NCBI RefSeq assembly: GCF_001458115.1
Contig: NZ_CZRP01000011.1
Coordinates: 620,001 to 684,000, forward strand
Length of the DNA stretch: 64,000 nucleotides
Reading direction: 5' to 3'
From: Gracilibacillus massiliensis
GTDB taxonomy: Bacteria; Bacillota; Bacilli; Bacillales; Amphibacillaceae
Shown here: in pieces, positions 36,909 through 45,799 of the stretch
Layout of the letters: every line of letters begins with the position of its first letter
Numbering within the stretch: position 1 is the stretch's first letter
The notes under the pieces: generated by a model
Databases searched by the model: none
Told to the model about the DNA's origin: nothing
What the model saw: the letters and a program-made list of their open reading frames with translations, nothing else
Position numbers and translations under genes: made by a program

Positions 36909-37859
36909 TTATTTTCTTTCCCATCGCTTTAAATGTGGATAGGGGTCGAATGACCATTCTGATTTTCCGTCGTCTTTATATAAACCATAGTGTAAATGTG
37001 GTGGAAATTTACCAGAAGTTCCAGGAGGTCCATATCCAGACGAACCAACTGAACCAATAGTTTGACCAGCTTCGACAATATCGCCAATTTCTAATCCATC
37101 AGCAAAACCATTTAAATGAGCGTAATAGTGATAGCGATTATAGATATCGCGGATGCCAATACGCCAACCGCCAAATCTATTCCACCCTTTTAATTCAATG
37201 ACGCCATACGTACTCGCACGTACTGGGGTTCCATACCCTGCAAAAATATCGGTACCCTCATGAATCCTTCGTCCACCAAATCCTCGAGCATCTCCCCAAG
37301 TATTGCGATAACTATAGTTGTAGCCTTTCGGAATAGGAAATGCTGTTTCATCTAAACTTATTTTTTGATAAGTATCAAACATATTCGCATAATTCATAAT
37401 CGATAAAACGGTTAGTTCTCGATGATAATAATTCCACAGAGCTGTGCGAATATCTTGTTTTGTGTGGCCATATTGTTGGAGATACATGGCCATTGTATAG
37501 AGAATATCATATTCATTGGTAGGATCGGCAATGTTATCTCCGTTACCATCTTTTCCAATACCTCCAAATAAAGCGACAATTTTTTCATCAGCTGGCTTTT
37601 GCTCAGGGGTGAGTCCATACCACTTTTCTTCAGGAATACTAATGAAAATTCGTTGATCTTCAGGAGTTTTATTGTCACTTATATTTGTTTCATAACGATT
37701 AATAGCAGCCAGATAATACCAGGGGATAAAAGTGAGTGCTTCGATTTGCTTATATAAAGTGATTTTTTCTTGATCGATATCCACATTTTCTTCTGCATGT
37801 GCTATAGTAGTAAGAAGAAAAAATGTTGTAAGTATTAATCCTAAGCATTTTTGAATCAA
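36909..37859 (-). CDS. lytH: M23-family peptidoglycan peptidase, LytH/YunA-like
   Basis: A 316-residue exported protein with an N-terminal signal or anchor (LGLILTTFFLLTTIAHA). The C-terminal LytM domain has zinc ligands H200 and D204 (IHEGTDIFAGYG), and H290 in the HLHYG motif with H288. B. subtilis LytH is an L-alanyl-D-glutamate peptidase that trims spore cortex peptide side chains. It lies in the yun-yut region where lytH is found, which supports the name. The residue 30-190 part is family-specific and may position the substrate. Confidence 0.85.
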   Translation of the reverse strand: MIQKCLGLILTTFFLLTTIAHAEENVDIDQEKITLYKQIEALTFIPWYYLAAINRYETNISDNKTPEDQRIFISIPEEKWYGLTPEQKPADEKIVALFGGIGKDGNGDNIADPTNEYDILYTMAMYLQQYGHTKQDIRTALWNYYHRELTVLSIMNYANMFDTYQKISLDETAFPIPKGYNYSYRNTWGDARGFGGRRIHEGTDIFAGYGTPVRASTYGVIELKGWNRFGGWRIGIRDIYNRYHYYAHLNGFADGLEIGDIVEAGQTIGSVGSSGYGPPGTSGKFPPHLHYGLYKDDGKSEWSFDPYPHLKRWERK

Positions 37860-37975
37860 AGGAATTTGCCTCCTTGGATAGTTTTTTTAGTCTATCGTTA
37901 TTGTCGGTTATATTCTTTGATTTCATGCTAGTAACATTTGCTAAAAAAGATTATCTTGTAAAAGGTGTGAATATA

Positions 37976-38251
37976 GTGGTTGAAGTTCAAGGACATCGGT
38001 ATGAAGTGATTAAGAATTTTGATAATGGCTTCGATGAAAAAGCGTTTAAAGAAAGGTACACAGATATTTTAAGTAAATATGACTTTATTGTTGGCGACTG
38101 GGGCTATGAACAACTAAGGCTCAAAGGGTTTTATGATGATCAAAATCCGAAAGCAACTTTTGATACAAAAATAAGTACGTGTGAAGATTATTTATACGAA
38201 TATTGCAATTTTGGGTGTCGTTATTTCATCGTAAAACAAATCGAAAACTAA
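37976..38251 (+). CDS. yutD: YutD-like protein (DUF1027)
   Basis: About 91 residues matching the YutD family: RYEVIKNFDNGFDEKAFKERY, then VGDWGYEQLRLKGFYDD and YLYEYCNFGCRYFIVK. The function is unknown. The frame is open back to 37874, but the upstream part is hydrophobic and has no ribosome site. GTG at 37976, 8 bp after AAAGGTG, gives the usual YutD length, so it is taken as the start. It is convergent with the next gene and they share a terminator. Confidence 0.78.
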   Translation: MVEVQGHRYEVIKNFDNGFDEKAFKERYTDILSKYDFIVGDWGYEQLRLKGFYDDQNPKATFDTKISTCEDYLYEYCNFGCRYFIVKQIEN

Positions 38252-38275
38252 CACTATCTTTAGTGTTAGTTTTCG
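38242..38275. terminator. Bidirectional terminator between yutD and the DUF3055 gene
   Basis: CGAAAACTAACACTA pairs with TAGTGTTAGTTTTCG around a four-base loop, with T runs usable on either strand. It overlaps the 3' ends of both convergent genes. Confidence 0.85.
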
Positions 38276-38547
38276 TTTAATAGTGGTTTTAGATACGCTC
38301 TGAAGTCTTCTGCTTCCATTTCATTATATTGAAAAGCATGTTCGACATAATTTGGTTGATCGATGGTGTCTAAATTAAGTCGAGAGTATTTATTACTATT
38401 CATGTCCAAAATTATATAGTCCTTCCCAAGTGAATTTGAAGTGATAATAGCAAGATCAAACCGTTCTGAAGCTCCTTTGAAGCTGATAAAACGTGTGTCA
38501 CTAGGTTCTTGCTCATTTTTAAAATAACTCAGTTTTATGTCACTCAT
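38266..38547 (-). CDS. DUF3055 family protein
   Basis: A 93-residue acidic protein. TRFISFKGASERFDLAIITS near 18-37 and the C-terminal EMEAEDFRAYLKPLL resemble the DUF3055 family found across Bacillaceae next to the yut genes. There is no membrane segment and no cysteine pair. Its ATG follows GGAGGGT. The function is unknown. Confidence 0.65.
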   Translation of the reverse strand: MSDIKLSYFKNEQEPSDTRFISFKGASERFDLAIITSNSLGKDYIILDMNSNKYSRLNLDTIDQPNYVEHAFQYNEMEAEDFRAYLKPLLNEN

Positions 38548-38685
38548 AGAAAACCCTCCTTCTTTTCTTCAGTATATTCTTTTCTTATCAAAGTGTAAAT
38601 TGTTGTAAGATTATCAGACAATTATCTTTAACGAGAGCTGTTGTAATATGATATCATGTTAGTAATAAGTAGTAGGAGGATTACA

Positions 38686-39126
38686 GTGTACTTTGTTGAT
38701 ATGAGAAAAATGAATGAAACATTAGATTTTTTTGATGAAACGTTATCTTTACTAAAAGAAAAACAGTTTGAATCAAAATTTGATTTATTAGCATTGGAGC
38801 GAATTACTCAAGTAATGATCGAATCGATTTTGGATGTTGGTAACATGATGATTGACGGTTTTATTATGCGTGATCCGGGAAGTTATCTTGATATTATTTA
38901 TATTTTGATCGATGAAAAAGTACTCGATCAGAACGAGAAACAAGCATATGAATCGATTATAAATATAAGAAAAGAACTTGTACAAGATTATCAAAAAATC
39001 GATCATAATCTGATCAAGAATATTTTGAGCGAACACCAAGAATCGTATGCAAACTTTACTAATCAAGTTCGTAGCTATTTAGCAAATGAAATGGGTGTAG
39101 CGAACACATTTTCAAACCAAAAATAG
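38686..39126 (+). CDS. yutE: YutE-like protein (DUF86/HepT-like)
   Basis: A 146-residue helical protein close to B. subtilis YutE: MYFVDMRKMNETLDFF at the N-terminus and ESILDVGNMMIDGFIMRDPG near 55-75. It belongs to the DUF86/HepT superfamily, whose better studied members are the toxin half of HEPN-MNT pairs with an RX4-6H motif. Here no MNT partner is adjacent, and the motif appears as a modified form, so a housekeeping role is likelier. GTG at 38686 after TAGGAGG is the start. The two ATGs further upstream are poor. Confidence 0.8.
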   Translation: MYFVDMRKMNETLDFFDETLSLLKEKQFESKFDLLALERITQVMIESILDVGNMMIDGFIMRDPGSYLDIIYILIDEKVLDQNEKQAYESIINIRKELVQDYQKIDHNLIKNILSEHQESYANFTNQVRSYLANEMGVANTFSNQK

Positions 39127-39138
39127 GTTAGAAACTGT

Positions 39139-39154
39139 TGTGATTTTTCTCACA
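39139..39154 (+). promoter_or_regulatory. Fnr binding site upstream of moaA
   Basis: TGTGATTTTTCTCACA is a perfect TGTGA-N6-TCACA site about 63 bp before the moaA ATG, where activation by Fnr would be expected. The fnr gene lies 4.6 kb downstream within the same cluster. The site predicts induction of molybdenum-cofactor synthesis without oxygen. Confidence 0.75.
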
Positions 39155-39216
39155 AATATTTTTTTATTAATATGTTTAACTAGATATATAACTTTTTAAA
39201 GAAACGGAGCGGTTTT

Positions 39217-40233
39217 ATGCAACAGTCAGTCATAACAGATAAATTTGGTCGTGCACTTCAGGATTTACGGATTTCTGTGACAGATCGTTGTAATTTCCGT
39301 TGTCGCTATTGCATGCCACGTGAAATTTTCGGGAAAGATTTTGCTTTTTTGCCGAAAGAACATTTATTAAGTTTTGAAGAGATTGAACGATTAACAACGA
39401 TATTTTTAGATTTAGGCGTTCGTAAAATTCGTCTTACTGGTGGAGAGCCATTATTACGACGAGATATTACACATTTAATTGAAAGATTGGCGAATTTGGA
39501 CGGATTAAAGGATATTGGTTTAACAACGAACGGCGTCTTATTAGGAAAAATGGCAAGCGGACTAAAGCAAGCGGGACTGAAGCGAGTGAATGTAAGTTTA
39601 GATGCGATTGAGGACGAAACTTTTATGAAAATAAATGATAGCAATGTCAAATCACAGCCAGTTATCGATAGCATTATAAAAGCAAAAGAAGCAGGACTTA
39701 AAGTAAAAGTAAATATGGTTGTCAAAAAGGGAATGAATGATCATCAGATTTTGCCGATGGCTAACTTTTTTAAGAAAATAGGCGTTACCCTACGTTTCAT
39801 TGAGTTTATGGATGTTGGACAAACAAATGGTTGGGATTTCAAACATGTGGTAACAAAGAAAGAGATTTATCAAATGATTGCACAAGAACATGACTTAGAA
39901 GCAGTTGATCCAGCTTATTTTGGAGAGGTTGCAAAACGTTATCGTTATAAAGGAACAGATATTGAAGTTGGGTTTATTACCTCTGTATCAGAATCATTCT
40001 GCTCGTCTTGTACGAGAGCACGTATTGCAGCTGATGGCCATTTCTTTACTTGTTTATTTGCTGGAGAAGGTTTGAATTTAAAAGATATATTAAGAGATGG
40101 TGCAACCAATCAGGAATTAACCGAAACGATTATATCTAGATGGAAATACCGTGATGACCGATATTCTGATCAACGAACAGAGGAAACTGCTAAGAATCGC
40201 AAAAAAATTGAGATGTCATATATTGGTGGTTAA
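39217..40233 (+). CDS. moaA: GTP 3',8-cyclase MoaA
   Basis: A 338-residue radical SAM enzyme, first step of molybdenum cofactor synthesis from GTP. The SAM cluster is held by C25, C29 and C32 (CNFRCRYCM) and the second cluster by C262, C265 and C279. The C-terminal Gly-Gly (SYIGG) needed for catalysis is present. It is the first gene of a cluster with moeB-like, moeA, moaE, moaD and mobB genes, behind a perfect Fnr site. No moaC was found in the window, so the partner enzyme is encoded elsewhere. Confidence 0.95.
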   Translation: MQQSVITDKFGRALQDLRISVTDRCNFRCRYCMPREIFGKDFAFLPKEHLLSFEEIERLTTIFLDLGVRKIRLTGGEPLLRRDITHLIERLANLDGLKDIGLTTNGVLLGKMASGLKQAGLKRVNVSLDAIEDETFMKINDSNVKSQPVIDSIIKAKEAGLKVKVNMVVKKGMNDHQILPMANFFKKIGVTLRFIEFMDVGQTNGWDFKHVVTKKEIYQMIAQEHDLEAVDPAYFGEVAKRYRYKGTDIEVGFITSVSESFCSSCTRARIAADGHFFTCLFAGEGLNLKDILRDGATNQELTETIISRWKYRDDRYSDQRTEETAKNRKKIEMSYIGG

Positions 40234-40250
40234 AGAAAGGAATTTGTGCT

Positions 40251-41264
40251 ATGACAGACATGAGTAGATATCATCGTCAAACTTTATTCGCACCAATTGG
40301 TAAAGAGGGACAAGCTAAATTAGCACACAAACATGTCTTGATCGTGGGCTGCGGTGCATTAGGTTCCTCTGCTGCTGAGATGCTTGCACGTGCTGGTATC
40401 GGAGAATTAACATTACTCGATCGAGATTATGTCGAATTAACCAATTTGCAGCGCCAGCATTTATTTACGGAAGCAGACGTAGAGAACAAAACACCCAAAG
40501 CAGTTGCTGCAGCTAATAAGCTTGCCACTATTAACAGTGAAATAACAATAAATCATGTAGTAATCGATGCTACGGCCGACAATATGGTTAACTATGTTAA
40601 ACAAGTAGATCTAATTATCGATGCCACTGATAACTTTGATACACGATTTATTATCAATGATCTTGCCCACAAATATCAAGTTCCATGGATTTTTGGGGCA
40701 TGTGTCGGAAGTTCTGGTATGAGTTTTTCGATAATGCCAGGTCAAACCCCGTGTCTAGACTGCCTGTTAAAAGTAACACCTGTATTTGGTGCCACCTGTG
40801 ATGCAGTAGGTGTTATTGGACCTGCCGTTCAAATGGTCGTTACCCATCAAGTAACAGAAGCGATTAAGATTTTAATTGAAGCAAATCAAAAGCTTCGTAC
40901 CCAGCTTGTCCTATTTGATTTGTGGCATAATCATTATCAACAAATAGATGTAAGTAGGTCCAAGCAAGAAAATTGTAAAAGTTGTGGCGTTACCCCAACT
41001 TATCCGTCATTAACTTATCAAAATAGCACCAAAACAGAAGTATTATGTGGAAGAGAAACAGTACAAATTCGTGGCCGCAAGTACCCATTAGAAAGCTTGG
41101 AATCCAAATTAGCTCAATTTGGTGAGGTGCAAGCAAATCCTTTTTTAGTATCGGTAGAAATAGATTCGAAGCGACTCGTTTTCTTTCATGATGGACGTGC
41201 ATTTGTACATGGTACCAATTCGATAGAAGATGCTAAAAAGATCTATTATCAAGTTGTAGGGTAG
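40251..41264 (+). CDS. moeB: Molybdopterin-synthase adenylyltransferase, MoeB/ThiF family
   Basis: A 337-residue E1-like enzyme that adenylates the C-terminal glycine of MoaD (or ThiS). The ATP-binding motif is VGCGALGSSAAEMLARAG near 30-47, followed by DRDYVELTNLQRQ. Zinc cysteines occur in TPCLDCLL near 167 and in CKSCG near 243. A C-terminal region of about 90 residues follows the adenylation domain. The place between moaA and moeA supports MoeB over ThiF; dual use in thiamine synthesis is possible. Confidence 0.87.
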   Translation: MTDMSRYHRQTLFAPIGKEGQAKLAHKHVLIVGCGALGSSAAEMLARAGIGELTLLDRDYVELTNLQRQHLFTEADVENKTPKAVAAANKLATINSEITINHVVIDATADNMVNYVKQVDLIIDATDNFDTRFIINDLAHKYQVPWIFGACVGSSGMSFSIMPGQTPCLDCLLKVTPVFGATCDAVGVIGPAVQMVVTHQVTEAIKILIEANQKLRTQLVLFDLWHNHYQQIDVSRSKQENCKSCGVTPTYPSLTYQNSTKTEVLCGRETVQIRGRKYPLESLESKLAQFGEVQANPFLVSVEIDSKRLVFFHDGRAFVHGTNSIEDAKKIYYQVVG

Positions 41265-41276
41265 GAGGGAATATTT

Positions 41277-42515
41277 ATGTTAAATGAAAGAAAACCAATA
41301 CCTGTTACAGAAGCAATACAACGGGTTTGTGATCAGTATGTAACAGGTGAAACAGAGTATGTGCACTTATCTGATGCTTATCACAGAGTTTTAGCAGAAG
41401 ACCTCCTCGCTGATCAGGATGTACCAGGATTTGATCGTTCTCCTTATGATGGATATGCTTTACGAGCACAAGACATCTCTCAAGCTACAGATAAGAATCC
41501 AAGAGTCTTAGAAATAGTAGGTCATATCGGTGCAGGAAGTGTCTATTCTGATCGTTTAGAAGAAGGTCAAGCGGTAAGAATCATGACAGGAGCAAAAATT
41601 CCAACAGGTGCAGATGCGGTAATTATGTTAGAAGATACGGATATGTTTGAAGACAAGGGAATACCATTTGTTTCTGTAAAAAAAAGCGTGAAGTATCATG
41701 ACAACATTTCTTTTCAAGGAGAAGACATCCAAAAAGGAACAGCATTAGTTGAAAAAGGAACCGTTATTAACCCAGGGATTACAGCGTTACTTGCAACATT
41801 TGGTTATGCAGAAGTACCAGTGGCTAAAAAGCCTGTGATCGGTGTGATTGCTACTGGTAGTGAATTATTAGAAGTAGATCAACCTTTAGAGCCTGGTAAA
41901 ATTCGTAATAGTAATGCCTACATGACGATGGCACAAATCAAACGTGTTGGTGCTATTCCAAAATATTTTGGTCAACTAACAGATGATTTACCAGAAAGCT
42001 TAGCTAAAATGACAGAGGTAATTAAGGAAGTTGACTTTCTGATCACAACTGGTGGTGTATCTGTAGGTGATTTTGATTTATTACCAGAAATTTATCAAGA
42101 AATGCAAGCAGATGTTTTATTTAATAAAGTAGCAATGCGCCCAGGTAGTGTGACAACTGTTGCTACATTACAGAATCAAATTTTATTTGGTTTATCTGGG
42201 AACCCGTCTGCTTGTTATGTGGGATTTGAATTATTTACAAAGCCAATCATTGATTATTACCTCGGAAAACAAGAGGTTGGTAATCAGAAAAAAGAGGCAA
42301 GGCTAGCGGTCGATATTGCTAAAAATAACCCATTTGATCGTTTTATACGAGGGACTTATTCAATAGAACAAGGGGAGTTATTTGCGCGACCTGCGGGTAA
42401 GGATAAATCCAATATGGTACATAGCTTGGCCACTGCTAATTGTTTGATTCAATTGCCTGGAGGAAGTAGCGGTTATGAGAAGGGGAGTCAAGTTACCATT
42501 CATATATTGGAATAA
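41277..42515 (+). CDS. moeA: Molybdopterin molybdenumtransferase MoeA
   Basis: A 412-residue enzyme that inserts molybdate into adenylylated molybdopterin. Signatures are DVPGFDRSPYDGYALRAQD near 44-62, RIMTGAKIPTGADAVIMLED near 98-117, and ITTGGVSVGDFD near 257 with the MPT-binding loop SGNPSACYVGFELF near 310. It starts after GTAGGAGGG and is followed closely by moaE. It is a standard member of the cluster. Confidence 0.95.
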   Translation: MLNERKPIPVTEAIQRVCDQYVTGETEYVHLSDAYHRVLAEDLLADQDVPGFDRSPYDGYALRAQDISQATDKNPRVLEIVGHIGAGSVYSDRLEEGQAVRIMTGAKIPTGADAVIMLEDTDMFEDKGIPFVSVKKSVKYHDNISFQGEDIQKGTALVEKGTVINPGITALLATFGYAEVPVAKKPVIGVIATGSELLEVDQPLEPGKIRNSNAYMTMAQIKRVGAIPKYFGQLTDDLPESLAKMTEVIKEVDFLITTGGVSVGDFDLLPEIYQEMQADVLFNKVAMRPGSVTTVATLQNQILFGLSGNPSACYVGFELFTKPIIDYYLGKQEVGNQKKEARLAVDIAKNNPFDRFIRGTYSIEQGELFARPAGKDKSNMVHSLATANCLIQLPGGSSGYEKGSQVTIHILE

Positions 42516-42537
42516 CGTTTTTTAGGGGAGCTTAACA

Positions 42538-43014
42538 ATGGAACAAAAACTTTTTGATATAGTAGAAAAACCTATTAATATTGAATCGATCATAAAAAAA
42601 GTCGAGGATCGAAATGCAGGAGCGATCACCACTTTTATTGGAACGGTACGTGAATTAACTGGTGAGAAACGCACCGTCTATTTAGAATACCAAGCATATA
42701 AACCAATGGCTGAGAAAATGCTCGCTCAAATTGGAGACGAAATTAAACAGAAATGGCATGGAACAAAGGTTGCAATAACCCATCGAATCGGGTCATTAGA
42801 TATTTTAGAAGTTGCTGTCGTTATTGCGGTATCTTCACCACATCGCAAAGCGGCATACCAGGCGAACGAATATGCCATCGAGCGAATTAAACAAATTGTA
42901 CCGATTTGGAAAAAAGAACAATGGGACGATGGCGAAGCATGGATTGGTGATCAATTAGAAAAAGTCCGCTATCCAAATGAAAAACCAGATATAAAGGATG
43001 AGACAAATGATTGA
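42538..43014 (+). CDS. moaE: Molybdopterin synthase catalytic subunit MoaE
   Basis: A 158-residue large subunit of molybdopterin synthase. GAITTFIGTVRELTGEKR near 30-47 and YQAYKPMAEKML near 59-70 are the catalytic signatures, and ERIKQIVPIWKKEQWDDGEAWI near 120-142 binds MoaD. Its end overlaps the start of moaD (ATGATTGA), so the two subunits are made in a coupled way. Confidence 0.94.
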   Translation: MEQKLFDIVEKPINIESIIKKVEDRNAGAITTFIGTVRELTGEKRTVYLEYQAYKPMAEKMLAQIGDEIKQKWHGTKVAITHRIGSLDILEVAVVIAVSSPHRKAAYQANEYAIERIKQIVPIWKKEQWDDGEAWIGDQLEKVRYPNEKPDIKDETND

Positions 43015-43240
43015 AGTTCTACTATTTGCTCAATTACAAGAAGAGGCAGGGACCGATCGGATAACGGTCGATTTTACTACTGTTACGGTTAAGCAATTAA
43101 AAGAGCAGCTACGAAATGAATATGCCTTTCAACAGATTGAAGAGTCTATGATAGCTGTTAACGAATCATATGCATTAGACGATGATATCATTAAGGCAGG
43201 AGATACGGTGGCAATTATACCTCCTGTAAGTGGTGGTTAA
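43007..43240 (+). CDS. moaD: Molybdopterin synthase sulfur-carrier subunit MoaD
   Basis: A 77-residue ubiquitin-like sulfur carrier. It ends in PPVSGG, the di-glycine tail that is adenylated and thiocarboxylated. ATG at 43007, overlapping the moaE stop, is preferred over the one at 42998 because AAGGA is 8 bp upstream. It is activated by the MoeB-like protein encoded upstream in the same operon. Confidence 0.93.
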   Translation: MIEVLLFAQLQEEAGTDRITVDFTTVTVKQLKEQLRNEYAFQQIEESMIAVNESYALDDDIIKAGDTVAIIPPVSGG

Positions 43241-43241
43241 T

Positions 43242-43739
43242 ATGATTGTGATCCAAGTTGTCGGTTATAAAAATAGCGGGAAAACAACGTTAATTAATAA
43301 TTGGATCGACTATTTACAACAAACAGGTTATCTGGTAGCTACTATTAAACATCATGGGCATGGTGGAGAACCAGACCAAGTGAAGCACACTGATAGCTAT
43401 CAACATGTCGAAAGCGGTGCAGTACTGTCAACAGTAAAAGGAGCACAGCAGTTTGTGATGACGGGTCGTAATGAGCAGTTATCACTTAGTCAATTATTAG
43501 ACATATATGATATTTTAAATATCGATGTTGTGATAGTAGAAGGGTATAAGAGCGTTCCTTTTCCAAAAATAGTTCTGTTACGGGAAGGTGACGAGAAATT
43601 ACTGAAAGATACAGAAAATGTAAAAGCTATCTGTCATTCTTTTGATGATAAAAGGAATCGTGAGCTTATAAAACAGATTGCGCAAGACTTTGAGGAGTTT
43701 GATTGGAATAAAATAAAAAAGAAGCTGACACATTTGTGA
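43242..43739 (+). CDS. mobB: Molybdopterin-guanine dinucleotide biosynthesis GTPase MobB
   Basis: A 165-residue P-loop protein. Walker A is GYKNSGKTT near 8-16, and IKHHGHGGEPDQVKHTDSYQH near 39-59 is the MobB family pattern. VVIVEGYKSVPFPKIVLLR lies near 105. It assists attachment of GMP to the cofactor by MobA. ATG at 43242 is one base after the moaD stop; the longer open frame that starts inside moaD is not needed. Confidence 0.9.
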   Translation: MIVIQVVGYKNSGKTTLINNWIDYLQQTGYLVATIKHHGHGGEPDQVKHTDSYQHVESGAVLSTVKGAQQFVMTGRNEQLSLSQLLDIYDILNIDVVIVEGYKSVPFPKIVLLREGDEKLLKDTENVKAICHSFDDKRNRELIKQIAQDFEEFDWNKIKKKLTHL

Positions 43740-43759
43740 TTTGTATCAGCTTCAAAATT
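43721..43759. terminator. Terminator between mobB and fnr
   Basis: GAAGCTGACACA pairs with TGTATCAGCTTC. The hairpin covers the 3' end of mobB and serves the convergent genes on both strands. Confidence 0.75.
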
Positions 43760-43762
43760 TAT

Positions 43763-44491
43763 TTAATCTATATTACAAACTTCAATTGGACAGTTTTCGC
43801 AACCAATTTCATCGCGCAAAAATTGAATATCTTTGACTAAAATATGTCCAGTTTTTTTAACTTCTATGATATCAAGCTTTCTTAATTCACTGAGCATCCG
43901 ATTAACACTTTCTCTTGTGGTTGCACAGAAGTTAGCTAGCTGTTGATTCGTTAACGTCATTTCAATTAAAATACCGTTATTTGTATCGATACCATAACTA
44001 TTTGTCAGTCGGATCAATGTACTATATAATGCGCCTTTTTTGCCGTTTAATAATAAATCGCGTATTTTGGATTGAAACACGCGCATATGGTTGCTGACCC
44101 ATCTCATAAATTCAAAAGTAAGTTTTCCATTCTCTACCAGTGCTTCTTCTAAACGTTTGCGGTCTATTACTAAAACCTCACCAGCTGTTAGTACTTTGGC
44201 ACTTAATAAATACTTAGCATCGTCACTAAATAATGTTAGTTCACCTATTATATCGTTCGATTTACATAGTCTTAGCGTAAGTTCTTTACCATCTGCAGTT
44301 AATTTTTCAATACGGATTAAACCTGATTTTAAAATATAAATTTCTTGAGCATCCATGCCCTCTTGAAATAAGAACGTGTCTTTTCTTATCTTTTTCGTTG
44401 TACTAATCGATTCTAGTAATTGGCGTAACTCTACAGAAATTTGATTATAGTGCTTTCGGTTATTTCTGGTTAACTGTTTTGCAGGTTGCAT
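43763..44491 (-). CDS. fnr: Anaerobic regulator Fnr, Crp family with C-terminal Fe-S cysteines
   Basis: A 242-residue transcription factor: an N-terminal cyclic-nucleotide-binding-like beta barrel, then a helix-turn-helix (NQQLANFCATTRESVNRMLSELR near 178-200). The C-terminal cysteines C231, C234 and C239 (C-x2-C-x4-C) match the arrangement that binds the oxygen-labile 4Fe-4S cluster in Bacillus Fnr, unlike the N-terminal cluster of E. coli FNR. It lies among molybdenum-cofactor genes, and a perfect Fnr site precedes moaA, consistent with control of nitrate respiration. The nar genes are not in the window. Confidence 0.88.
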   Translation of the reverse strand: MQPAKQLTRNNRKHYNQISVELRQLLESISTTKKIRKDTFLFQEGMDAQEIYILKSGLIRIEKLTADGKELTLRLCKSNDIIGELTLFSDDAKYLLSAKVLTAGEVLVIDRKRLEEALVENGKLTFEFMRWVSNHMRVFQSKIRDLLLNGKKGALYSTLIRLTNSYGIDTNNGILIEMTLTNQQLANFCATTRESVNRMLSELRKLDIIEVKKTGHILVKDIQFLRDEIGCENCPIEVCNID

Positions 44492-44690
44492 AATGAACCC
44501 TCCATTTAGCGAAATTAAATAATAGACAGTAAAACGTAGACAGAATAAAATGACATAACATGGTTTATTTAATTTTTTAACTATTTAGTTTAAGTTTATC
44601 ACATAGGTTTAAAGATTTGACGATAAAGATTAAACAATTTAGTGAAGGAAATTTGACTATTTTGTGAATGTTTGAACGAAAGGGGTGTGC

Positions 44691-45278
44691 ATGGTGAATA
44701 ATGATATAACAGGCATTTTGTTAACTGGTGGAAAATCAAGTAGATTTAAATCAGATAAAGCATTTGCTAAATATGATAATGAATCTTTTTATCAAAAATC
44801 ATTGCAATTAATCGAATCTATAACAGATCGTGTATATCTGGTGAAGCGTTTGGAACAGCAGATAACAGTAGAAAGTGCTAAAATATCAGTAATAACAGAT
44901 ATCGAGCAATTTATGGGGGCAGGTCCTTTAGCTGGTATTTATTCAGCTATGGAAAAAGGTTCATCCGAATGGTTTTTAGTATTACCAGTTGATACACCTT
45001 TAATGAATGAAGCGATTCTCTCACGAATAATTAAATGTAGCAATAATAATTATGAGGCTGTCATCCCACGTGTGAACGGTAAATGCCAGCCACTTATTGG
45101 AATGTATCATGCCAACGTAATTCAGGTGATCCTCCAGCAATTGCAAAATAATCAGCTTTCCATGCATCAATTATTAGCAAAATTAGCAGTTAAATATCTT
45201 GATTTTTCATCCGAAGAGGAACATTTTTTTGCAAATATTAATACAGAGGAAGACTATCAATACTATTTGAGGGACTAG
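44691..45278 (+). CDS. mobA: Molybdenum cofactor guanylyltransferase MobA
   Basis: A 195-residue nucleotidyltransferase that couples GMP to molybdopterin. GILLTGGKSSRFKSDKAF near 8-25 is the nucleotide-binding motif, with Gly-Gly and the catalytic lysine. LPVDTPLMNEAIL near 98 provides the metal aspartate. ATG at 44691 after AAAGGGG is preferred over GTG at 44685. It is divergent from fnr and so separate from the moaA operon, though functionally part of the cluster. Confidence 0.9.
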   Translation: MVNNDITGILLTGGKSSRFKSDKAFAKYDNESFYQKSLQLIESITDRVYLVKRLEQQITVESAKISVITDIEQFMGAGPLAGIYSAMEKGSSEWFLVLPVDTPLMNEAILSRIIKCSNNNYEAVIPRVNGKCQPLIGMYHANVIQVILQQLQNNQLSMHQLLAKLAVKYLDFSSEEEHFFANINTEEDYQYYLRD

Positions 45279-45291
45279 TTGGAGTGATCTT

Positions 45292-45687
45292 ATGTGGAAT
45301 TTTAAAAGAATTTTATGGATGATTGCTGGGAGTTTAAGCCTCATTATCGGGTTAATCGGTATTGTTGTGCCTTTATTACCAACCACTCCTTTAGTTATAT
45401 TGGCTGCTTTTTGCTTCGGCAAATCGTCAAAAGCTCTACATCACTGGCTTGTTACTAATAAATATTTTGGCAGATATTTAATGGATTATCAGAGTGGAAA
45501 AGGTGTACCGATTCGCATTAAAATTTTTGCGGTCATGATTGTGTGGACGAGCGTATTATTTACATTGACCGTGATTCCTTTATTATATGTGAAAATCTTT
45601 ATGATCGGTGTCGCAATATTCGTCACCATCTTCATCTTTACTTCCCCCTTGTTAAAGGAAAAGAAGAATCTTACTAATAGTAAATAA
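45292..45687 (+). CDS. YbaN-family membrane protein (DUF454)
   Basis: A 131-residue protein with three or four hydrophobic segments. IAGSLSLIIGLIGIVVPLLPTTPLVILAAFCF near residues 12-43 with KSSKALHHWLVTNKYFG after it is the DUF454/YbaN signature. It starts 13 bp after mobA and so probably shares its transcript, but there is no known link to molybdenum cofactor. The function is unknown. Confidence 0.8.
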   Translation: MWNFKRILWMIAGSLSLIIGLIGIVVPLLPTTPLVILAAFCFGKSSKALHHWLVTNKYFGRYLMDYQSGKGVPIRIKIFAVMIVWTSVLFTLTVIPLLYVKIFMIGVAIFVTIFIFTSPLLKEKKNLTNSK

Positions 45688-45799
45688 AAGACGGGCATTA
45701 TCAAATGCTCCGCTTAATGAAAGAAAATATAGTCCTATATCATCTAAACACCAGTATTATTAAGTATAGAGATGAGTGCTGTGCAAAGCGCTGAAAACT

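Noticed and set aside
38686-39126. HEPN toxin of a HepT-MntA toxin-antitoxin pair
   Set aside because: The protein is in the DUF86 superfamily, but no nucleotidyltransferase antitoxin is adjacent and it matches the core-genome YutE.
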